Made by a program: the position numbers and the translations under genes | Notes under the pieces: generated by a model | Told to the model about the DNA's origin: nothing | The model's database searches: none | Seen by the model: the letters and a program-made list of their open reading frames with translations, nothing else | Assembly (NCBI RefSeq): GCF_964259225.1 | Contig: NZ_CAXVKN010000028.1 | Source: Catenibacterium mitsuoka_A | GTDB lineage: Bacteria > Bacillota_I > Bacilli_A > Erysipelotrichales > Coprobacillaceae | Length of the DNA: 30,437 nucleotides | Strand: one strand, 5' to 3' | Shown: piece after piece, positions 24,262 through 30,437 of the stretch | Layout: each line of letters opens with the position of its first letter | Numbering within the stretch: the first letter of the stretch is position 1

Positions 24262-24548
24262 ATGAAATATGATTATCTAGTAGTAGGATCAGGTCTTTAT
24301 GGCGCTATTTTTGCGCATGAAGCCAATAAGAGAGGAAAGAAGNNNNNNNNNNNNNNNNNNNNNNNNNNNNNNNNNNNNNNNNNNNNNNNNNNNNNNNNNN
24401 NNNNNNNNNNNNNNNNNNNNNNNNNNNNNNNNNNNNNNNNGCAGAAACTAAAGTGATCTTTGGTGGAAGACTTGGAGAATATAAGTATTATGATATGGAT
24501 GCAGTTATTGCAGCTGCACTAGCTAAAGTAAAAGAGGTATTTGAATAA
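24262..24548 (+). CDS. glf: UDP-galactopyranose mutase (copy 2), middle missing in an N gap
   Basis: The 5' end (24262-24342) encodes MKYDYLVVGSGLYGAIFAHE, and the 3' end (24441-24548) encodes AETKVIFGGRLGEYKYYDMD and finishes AKVKEVFE. Both ends are those of UDP-galactopyranose mutase. Compared with copy 1, the missing middle corresponds to 13150-14058, 909 bp, but only 98 N are present, and the two ends are therefore in different frames as written. 909 is a multiple of three, so filling the gap restores one frame; the real gene is probably intact. AGAAGGA is upstream of the ATG at 24262. The stop shares a base with the next start (TAATG). Gene is real; the interior is unseen. Confidence 0.8.
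24265..24518 (+). repeat. Collapsed repeat shared with glf copy 1
   Basis: 24265-24342 and 24441-24518 are each 78 bp long and identical to 13072-13149 and 14059-14136. Equal 78-bp flanks on both sides of the N run are what an assembler leaves when two long identical copies are collapsed. The real repeat would be about 1065 bp. Confidence 0.75.
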
Positions 24549-25555
24549 TGAAGAATTTAATATCTATTATTATTCCTGTATATCGTGGAAATCCTGTTTA
24601 TTTCAATAAGACAATCGAAAGCTGTTTGAATCAGACTTATGATTATGTAGAAGTGATTATTATTGATAACGGATGTAATGATGAGTTGCAGGATACTTTA
24701 AGTGAATTAAATACAAAAGAGAATGTGACAGTTGTAAAGAATTCTAAGAGCGGTGTATGTTCTGGTAGAAACTTAGGTGTAAAAACAGCTAAGGGAGACT
24801 ATATCATGTTCTTAGATGCAGATGACTGGATTGAAAGTAATGCCTGTGAAATACTATTAAATCATGCAGTAGAAGCAGAGGCAGATTGTGTGATCTGTAA
24901 CTATAGTAGAGACTATAGTGATCATAGTGAAAAGATGCTTCACTATATTAGAGATACAATGTATAAGGGCTGGAAGGATTATTTAAAGGATCTATTAAAT
25001 GTCCAGGCAGGTGTAGGATTCTGCTGGGGTAAACTCATTAAAGCTTCTACTATTGAAAATGTATTATTAAATGAAGAATTAAGCTTAGCTGAAGATGCAG
25101 AATATTGTGCACGTGCCTCACAGAACTGGAATATTATTGTAGGTGACGAACATCCTTTAGTTCATTATATATTCAATGATCAATCTGCAGTACGTAAGTT
25201 TGATACAGCTTATGCAGATAAATTTCTCTTATCTATGAAAGCAGTAGAAGAAGACTTAAAAGATGTCATGGCAGAAGATAAGAATATAGAAACATTATTC
25301 TATAACTTTGTAAGTTATCATGTATTACTTATTCTAGTGAATTATTGTGCACATCCACAAAATAAAGATCAAGCGATGTCTTCTTTAAATACATTAATGA
25401 AGAATGATTTATTTAAACGTGCTATAAAGAACTCTAACTATAATGGTATGTCTATGACACGTAAAGTACCATTATGGTTCTTAAAACATAAAATGAATAG
25501 ATTCGCATTACTTGTAGGACAAGTAAGACAGAAACAGTTTTCTAAGAGTAAATAA
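24548..25555 (+). CDS. GT2-family glycosyltransferase
   Basis: The 335-residue GT-A enzyme starts NLISIIIPVYRGNPVYFNKT. It has DNG at 40-42 where most GT2 proteins have DDG, CSGRNLGVKTAKGDYIMFLD with the metal-binding DAD at 90-92, then NYSRDY and AEDAEYCAR, a usual late GT2 motif. No membrane helix is seen, so it acts at the cytoplasmic face on a lipid-linked or teichoic acid intermediate. Its ATG overlaps the glf copy 2 stop by one base, so the pair is coupled and transfer of galactofuranose is possible, though unproven. The end is 10 nt before the next gene. Confidence 0.85.
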   Translation: MKNLISIIIPVYRGNPVYFNKTIESCLNQTYDYVEVIIIDNGCNDELQDTLSELNTKENVTVVKNSKSGVCSGRNLGVKTAKGDYIMFLDADDWIESNACEILLNHAVEAEADCVICNYSRDYSDHSEKMLHYIRDTMYKGWKDYLKDLLNVQAGVGFCWGKLIKASTIENVLLNEELSLAEDAEYCARASQNWNIIVGDEHPLVHYIFNDQSAVRKFDTAYADKFLLSMKAVEEDLKDVMAEDKNIETLFYNFVSYHVLLILVNYCAHPQNKDQAMSSLNTLMKNDLFKRAIKNSNYNGMSMTRKVPLWFLKHKMNRFALLVGQVRQKQFSKSK

Positions 25556-25565
25556 GGAGTAGATT

Positions 25566-26666
25566 ATGAAAGTACTAGTATTTGGAATTACAGATAATCC
25601 AGGTGGTATGGAAGCTGTTATTATGAACTACTATCGCCATCTAGATCGTACACGTGTACAATTTGATTTCTTATGTAATACAGAAGTAGTTGCTCATGAA
25701 CAAGAGATATTAAGCTTAGGTGGTACTATTTATCGTATTCCTGCAAGAAGCAAGGATAGAAAAGCTTTCTCTGAAGCTTTAGAAAACTTCTTTAAGACCC
25801 ATGCTTCTGAATATAAAGCTATTTGGTTTAATACATGTTCTCTTGCGAATATTGATTACCTAAAGAAGGCTAAACAATATGGCATCCCTACACGTATTAT
25901 TCATTGTCATAATGCGGCTAATGGAGATAGCTTCTTAAGAGGATGTTTACATAAGTTCAATAGAACACAGATTAGAAAATATGCGACAGACTTTTGGACA
26001 TGTTCAGAAGATGCGAATGAATGGTTCTTTGGGAAGAATGCAGTATTACCAAACTATAAATTGATTAATAATGCGGTAGATGTGAACTTCTTTAAACCAA
26101 ATGAAGAAATCAGACAATCTATAAGAGAAGAACTTCATGCAGGAGATAAGATTGTATTAGGTCATACAGGAAGATTCCATTTCCAGAAGAATCATCCCTA
26201 TCTATTAAAGGTATTTAATGAGTTGGATCATAGATACCCTGGTAAGTATATGTTGATACTTATTGGAGATGGTGAAGATAAAGAAACACTTAAAAATCAG
26301 GTTAAAGAATATGGTATTGAAGATGATGTCAAATTCTTAGGTATTAAGAGTAATGTGAGTGATTATATCCAGGCTATGGATCAATATATCTTCCCTTCTC
26401 GTTTTGAAGGCTTAAGTGTCGCTTTATTAGAAGCAGAAGCCAATGGATTACCATGCATGATCTCTGATACTATTTCTCTAGCCTCTATTGTGAATGATAA
26501 TGTGAAGATGCTTCCTATTACGGATGAAGCAGTAGACAAGTGGGTAGAAGCAATCGAAGAAGCATCTCATCAATCTAAGCATTTTAATATCGAAGCATTT
26601 GAAAAACGTAATCTAGAAATAAATACAGAAGCTAAGAAGATGCAAGATTTCTTCTTATCACTATAA
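25566..26666 (+). CDS. GT4-family glycosyltransferase
   Basis: The 366-residue GT-B enzyme starts MKVLVFGITDNPGGMEAVIM, and has HTGRFHFQKNHPYL, LILIGDGEDKETLK and FPSRFEGLSVALLEAEANG with the EX7E site. It is a paralogue of the GT4 at 14219-15334: same length class, same NPGG start, same final FPSRFEG box, but clearly diverged (GLSVALLEAEANG against GFGISLLEAQASG). AAGGAG precedes the ATG. It ends the glf2-GT2-GT4 unit, which a terminator closes right at its stop codon. Together with the upstream unit it suggests a second glycan or a side branch. Confidence 0.88.
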   Translation: MKVLVFGITDNPGGMEAVIMNYYRHLDRTRVQFDFLCNTEVVAHEQEILSLGGTIYRIPARSKDRKAFSEALENFFKTHASEYKAIWFNTCSLANIDYLKKAKQYGIPTRIIHCHNAANGDSFLRGCLHKFNRTQIRKYATDFWTCSEDANEWFFGKNAVLPNYKLINNAVDVNFFKPNEEIRQSIREELHAGDKIVLGHTGRFHFQKNHPYLLKVFNELDHRYPGKYMLILIGDGEDKETLKNQVKEYGIEDDVKFLGIKSNVSDYIQAMDQYIFPSRFEGLSVALLEAEANGLPCMISDTISLASIVNDNVKMLPITDEAVDKWVEAIEEASHQSKHFNIEAFEKRNLEINTEAKKMQDFFLSL

Positions 26667-26688
26667 ACCTTCGTGAGAAGGTTTTTTT
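26665..26688 (+). terminator. Rho-independent terminator of the glf2-GT2-GT4 unit
   Basis: AACCTTC (26666-26672) pairs with GAAGGTT (26677-26683) around a GTGA loop and runs into a T tract to 26688. It overlaps the last bases of the stop codon. The following 26689-26804 holds only the leader of the next gene. Confidence 0.85.
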
Positions 26689-26804
26689 ATCTCTAAATAT
26701 AGCTTTTTATACTTATATATGTCATTTTATGTTACATTGGATGATTCTTTGTGTGAAATTATGTTAATATATTCTCATACTATATAAGAGGAAGGGAGAT
26801 ATAT

Positions 26805-29800
26805 ATGAACAAAAAGTTGATTACAGGTTTTGTAAGTGCAGCGCTTGTTTGTTCGATGGGCATGTCTGGTGTAAGCGCAGTAACTCCAGTACCAACTATG
26901 CATAACAACAATCAAGTCACTGCAACATCATTGAGTCGTTCTGTAGCTGATTACAAGAAGATTGAAGGCATTAACGATCAGACTGTATTAGGCGCAGATT
27001 TTACTCATTACCAGCAGGATTTGGAATGGGGTAAAACGTATTACAATTACAAGAGCGTCAAAATTGATAACCTATTTAAGTTTGTACAGGGACAGGGAAT
27101 TAATACGATTTCTGTCAAGGTTGCAGTAAATCCGGACACATCAAGTGATAAAACTAAATGTTATACACTAGATAGTGCTATCAAAACAATTAAAGCAGCT
27201 AAAGAAGCAGGCTTAAAAACAAACATCACATTATTCTATTCTGATGATGTTACTTATGCAAATAGTCAGCAATTACCTGCAGGATGGACTCAGGATAATG
27301 CGGTAGAAAAGGCAACAGACTATACTAAGGAAGTACTTAATACTTTAAGTAAGAATGATGCTTTACCTACTATGATGACTATTGGAAATGAAGTGAATTA
27401 TAATTTCCTTGGTCTAACTGAAGGCGGAGGATGGGATGGCTTTGTCGCAATGGCTACCATCTCTAAACTTATTAATGAAAAAGGTGTTAAAACAGCTTTA
27501 AGTTTTGCAGCACCTGATGATGCTGAAGGTATTCAGTATGTGATTGAAAAGCTAGGTTATGCAGGCGTAGACTATAGCTATTTAGGTGTTAATCTTTATG
27601 CTGATCGTAATGGTATTAATGATTATGTTAAAACATTACGTACTACAGTAAAAGAAAAAGCAGCAGATAAGCAATTAATTGTTTCTAACATCAAGTTCCC
27701 ACGTAAGAATGAAGATGAAACAGCATCTACTGAAACACAGGCAGACAGCATTTATAATTTATTAAGTGCTTCTATTAGTGATAGTAATGCAGGTGGTTTA
27801 ATTTATGATGAAGCTGAATATGTAGGAAGCTGGAATGGTTTCTTTAATGAACAGGGACTTGCACAGACTTCTCTTGCAGTATTTGGTTTTGCACAGGGTT
27901 GGAATATTGATATTGATTCATACAGAGATCCTTATGAATATGGTGATGATACTGGTTTAAAGGAAAAGAATGTCACTATTAATAAGATTTCTAATATGTC
28001 TGAATCTACAATCAGAGGTGTAGATGTTGGATCATATGTAGCACTTACTAATGCAGGTGTTAAATATTATGATTATGATGGCAAAGAACAGCCATTAATG
28101 AAAATCTTAAAGGATAATGGTGTTAACTATATCCGTTTAAGAATCTGGAATGATCCATACAATGAAAAAGGTGAAACATACGGTGGTGGAGATAGCACTG
28201 TAGATAATGGATTAAAGATTGGTAAAGAAGCAACTAAGTATGGTATGAAGGTGCTTGTTGACTTCCATTATTCTGATTTCTGGGCAGATCCTGCAAAACA
28301 GATTCTACCAAAAGCATGGCAGAAGGATGCTAACGATCCAGATAAGATGTGTGAAAATATCCATGACTTCACTAAAGATACTTTACAGAAATTTAAAGAT
28401 GCAGGTGTTGATGTAGGTATGGTACAGGTTGGTAATGAAATTACCAAAGGTATGGCTGGTATTCATAATAAAGACAGTAATAATTCTGTTTGGAAAAATG
28501 AATCTCAGTATTCTGTATTAGACCGTTATTTAAATGCAGGTTCTAAAGCAGTACGTGAAATTCTTCCAGATGCTTTAGTTACATTACATATTGAAACACC
28601 TAATCGTCAAATCTATTCTATGATCATGGATGCATGGGAAAAAGGAAATGTAGACTATGATGTTTTAGGTTCTTCTTATTACCCATTCTGGTGGAATACA
28701 CCTGATATGTTGAGGGATGTACAGACTCTTGCAAAAGAAAGAGGAAAGCTATTTGCGGTTATGGAAACTGCATGGGTTAACAGTTATGAAGATGGTGATG
28801 GTACACCAAACTCTATCGGTTCTGATTATGGACTTTATCAGTATGAAATTGGTCCTCAGGGTCAGGTAGATGAATTAACTGATATGTATAAGGTTCTTAC
28901 TGAACAGGATAACGGTTTAGGTGGCTTCTATTGGGAGCCAGGATGGATTCCAGTGAAAGCCGGATGGACTAACTGGGAGTACAATAAAGAAGTCGCTGAT
29001 AAGTATGGTACTGGATGGGCTTCTAAAGGTGCTGTAGGTTATGCACCAGACGATGAGATGTATTATAATGGTCAGCCTTCATGGGGTGGATCAAGCTGGG
29101 ATAACGCAACATTATTTGATATCCAGGGTAATGCACTACAGTCATTAAAGTTCTATAAAGATACAGTGTCTTTAGGTAAGGTTCAGACTACAAGAATCAA
29201 TATCGTGAATAAAGAAAAAGAAGTTCTTAAGACTGAATATGTAAATGTAAATGTTGGTGATACAAAGACAATTACACTTCCAAAAGTTTATGATTATTAT
29301 GCACCAAAAGGTAACTATAACTATATACTAAAAGGTGATACTGATGGGGTTAAGACAGTTACAGTCACTTATAATCATTCTACAGAAGCTAATTTAGTTG
29401 AAGTGGATGGTGAATTATACTTAATGCAGGATGATGAAGTTTTACACGAAACAACTCTTGCACAGGTAAACAAAAAAGGTACTTGGTATTATGTGGAAGA
29501 TGGTAAAGTCAACAAAGATTTCAATGGCTTATTCCAGTATGGTAATGACTGGTACTATATTGAAAAAGGTGCAGTTAATTCTGATTATACAGGACTAGCT
29601 CAGTATAATGATCAGTGGTTCTATATTGAAAAAGGTAAGCTTAACTGGGATTATACAGGCCTTGCACAGTACAATAATTATTGGTTCTATGTAGAAAAGG
29701 GACGTTTAAACTGGAACTATTCAGGTATTGTAGAATACAATAATCAGTGGTTCTATGTTCAAAAAGGTCGTTTAAACTGGAACTATTCCGGATTAGGTCA

Positions 29801-30242
29801 GTCTAGTAATGAATGGTATTATATTGTACGTGGACGTGTTAACTGGAATTATACAGGACTAGCTCAGTATAATGATCAGTGGTTCTACATTGAAAAAGGT
29901 AAGCTTAACTGGAATTATACAGGTCTTGCTCAATACAAGAATTATTGGTTCTATGTTGAAAATGGTCGTTTAAACTGGAATTATACAGGACTGGTTCAAA
30001 AAGGTAATGAATGGTTCTATGTAGAAAACGGTCGTTTAAACTGGAACTATACAGGCCTTGCACAGTACAATAATCAGTGGTTCTATATTGGAAAAGGACG
30101 ATTAGACTGGAATTATACAGGTATTGCATATCACGATAATCAGCGTTTCTATATTATTAATGGACGCTTAGACTGGAATTATTCAGGTCGTGTTCGTTAT
30201 AAAGGTAAAAAATACACTGTAAAGAACGGTAGAGTTCTATAA
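26805..30242 (+). CDS. Secreted tandem GH53 (endo-beta-1,4-galactanase-like) protein with wall-binding repeats
   Basis: The 1145-residue protein has a signal peptide (1-~25, ending SGVSA) and two GH53-like barrels. The second (~404-790) is complete: GVDVGSYVAL, YIRLRIWNDPY, VDFHYSDFWADPAKQ, acid/base E545 in QVGNEITKG, nucleophile E654 in FAVMETAW and GFYWEP. It should cut beta-1,4-galactan. The first (~60-365) keeps the order LGADFTHYQQ, TIGNEVNYN (E196), then LIVSNIKFP, where Asn295 stands at the nucleophile position, so it is probably inactive and may bind glycan. A linker (~790-890) precedes at least ten exact 22-residue aromatic repeats (908-1127) and a short end. GAAGGGAG precedes the ATG. 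It follows the glycan gene units with its own leader. Confidence 0.92.
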   Translation: MNKKLITGFVSAALVCSMGMSGVSAVTPVPTMHNNNQVTATSLSRSVADYKKIEGINDQTVLGADFTHYQQDLEWGKTYYNYKSVKIDNLFKFVQGQGINTISVKVAVNPDTSSDKTKCYTLDSAIKTIKAAKEAGLKTNITLFYSDDVTYANSQQLPAGWTQDNAVEKATDYTKEVLNTLSKNDALPTMMTIGNEVNYNFLGLTEGGGWDGFVAMATISKLINEKGVKTALSFAAPDDAEGIQYVIEKLGYAGVDYSYLGVNLYADRNGINDYVKTLRTTVKEKAADKQLIVSNIKFPRKNEDETASTETQADSIYNLLSASISDSNAGGLIYDEAEYVGSWNGFFNEQGLAQTSLAVFGFAQGWNIDIDSYRDPYEYGDDTGLKEKNVTINKISNMSESTIRGVDVGSYVALTNAGVKYYDYDGKEQPLMKILKDNGVNYIRLRIWNDPYNEKGETYGGGDSTVDNGLKIGKEATKYGMKVLVDFHYSDFWADPAKQILPKAWQKDANDPDKMCENIHDFTKDTLQKFKDAGVDVGMVQVGNEITKGMAGIHNKDSNNSVWKNESQYSVLDRYLNAGSKAVREILPDALVTLHIETPNRQIYSMIMDAWEKGNVDYDVLGSSYYPFWWNTPDMLRDVQTLAKERGKLFAVMETAWVNSYEDGDGTPNSIGSDYGLYQYEIGPQGQVDELTDMYKVLTEQDNGLGGFYWEPGWIPVKAGWTNWEYNKEVADKYGTGWASKGAVGYAPDDEMYYNGQPSWGGSSWDNATLFDIQGNALQSLKFYKDTVSLGKVQTTRINIVNKEKEVLKTEYVNVNVGDTKTITLPKVYDYYAPKGNYNYILKGDTDGVKTVTVTYNHSTEANLVEVDGELYLMQDDEVLHETTLAQVNKKGTWYYVEDGKVNKDFNGLFQYGNDWYYIEKGAVNSDYTGLAQYNDQWFYIEKGKLNWDYTGLAQYNNYWFYVEKGRLNWNYSGIVEYNNQWFYVQKGRLNWNYSGLGQSSNEWYYIVRGRVNWNYTGLAQYNDQWFYIEKGKLNWNYTGLAQYKNYWFYVENGRLNWNYTGLVQKGNEWFYVENGRLNWNYTGLAQYNNQWFYIGKGRLDWNYTGIAYHDNQRFYIINGRLDWNYSGRVRYKGKKYTVKNGRVL
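29526..30188 (+). repeat. 66-bp wall-binding repeats of the GH53 protein
   Basis: Ten 22-codon modules lie in a row, each with the pattern G-L-x-Q-x-x-x-x-W-F-Y-x-x-x-G-x-L-N-W-x-Y-T. Some are shuffled copies: the modules starting near 29591 and 29855 are almost identical and 264 bp (four modules) apart. 29727-29759 is identical over 33 bp to 2451-2483 in the lysozyme gene. Confidence 0.9.
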
Positions 30243-30287
30243 CTATAAAATACACTAAAATAAAAGACAGTATGCTTTGATATGATG

Positions 30288-30342
30288 ACCTCCCAGTAGA
30301 CAGTGCAAATAATTAAAAGCACTGTTTGCTGAGGAGGTTTTT
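30288..30342 (+). terminator. Long interrupted hairpin after the GH53 gene
   Basis: ACCTCC (30288-30293) pairs with GGAGGT (30333-30338), and the inner ACAGTGC (30299-30305) pairs with GCACTGT (30319-30325). TTTTT follows the outer stem. It can serve as terminator of the galactanase gene, but its size and the motif CAGTAGACAGTG also recall the end of an insertion sequence. Confidence 0.55.
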
Positions 30343-30409
30343 CGAGCCTTTAATTTTTAAGGGGGGTCAATAGAAAACTCGCTTTAAATATTTGGGGGTT
30401 TCCACTTGT

Positions 30410-30437
30410 AAAGGGCAGTCAGAAATGACTGCCCTTT
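30410..30437. other. Perfect 12-bp hairpin at the window end
   Basis: AAAGGGCAGTCA (30410-30421) and TGACTGCCCTTT (30426-30437) pair perfectly around GAAA. It may be a terminator whose T tract lies beyond the window. Between 30343 and 30409 no gene is seen. Confidence 0.55.

Noticed and set aside
24262..24548. Calling the second glf a deletion pseudogene
   Set aside because: The frame break is produced only by the arbitrary length of the N run; the expected missing piece (909 bp) restores the frame.
1..30437. tRNA, rRNA or riboswitch genes
   Set aside because: No cloverleaf-like or ribosomal segment was recognised. The leaders are short or lack a known riboswitch core.

Overview
The window comes from an AT-rich, low-GC Gram-positive bacterium. 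AAGGAG-type ribosome binding sites, TATAAT promoters and U-tract terminators are everywhere. Two secreted proteins carry 22-residue aromatic cell-wall-binding repeats of the kind common in gut Erysipelotrichales-type Firmicutes; I infer that group from style and cannot name a species. It is draft assembly: two runs of N (2734-2828 and 24343-24440) sit inside repeats, and both look like mis-sized or artificial gaps.

Layout. (1) 1-1166: the end of a membrane acyltransferase, then about 350 bp with only decayed coding traces. (2) 1185-3647: a secreted GH25 muramidase / wall-binding repeat / L,D-transpeptidase protein. (3) 3721-7839: a polyprenyl-phosphate sugar synthase (GtrB/CsbB type) and a YfhO-family membrane protein on the minus strand, facing away from a GtrA-type flippase: the three parts of an extracytoplasmic envelope-glycosylation machine. 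(4) 7975-17913: a Wzx/Wzy-type surface-polysaccharide operon: priming sugar-phosphate transferase, DUF4422 glycosyltransferase, an orphan OppA-like lipoprotein, polymerase, UDP-galactopyranose mutase, two glycosyltransferases, then the Wzx flippase behind its own promoter. (5) 17954-20984: an insertion. A decayed TnpV gene and a serine-recombinase C-terminal scrap (Tn4451-like debris) flank three intact minus-strand genes: an HTH protein, a zinc-ribbon membrane protein and a tiny acidic protein. (6) 21100-24181: a GpsA-TagD fusion making sn-glycerol-3-phosphate and CDP-glycerol, and an LCP ligase. (7) 24262-26666: a second glf (interrupted by N), a GT2 and a GT4. (8) 26805-30242: a secreted tandem GH53 protein with the same wall-binding repeats, then hairpins to the window end.

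Together most genes build, export, polymerise and attach a galactofuranose-containing envelope glycan and glycerol-phosphate polymer, and place two repeat-anchored hydrolases on the same wall. The least explained parts are the HTH/zinc-ribbon/acidic cargo module, the orphan lipoprotein in the glycan operon, and the degenerate first GH53 barrel.
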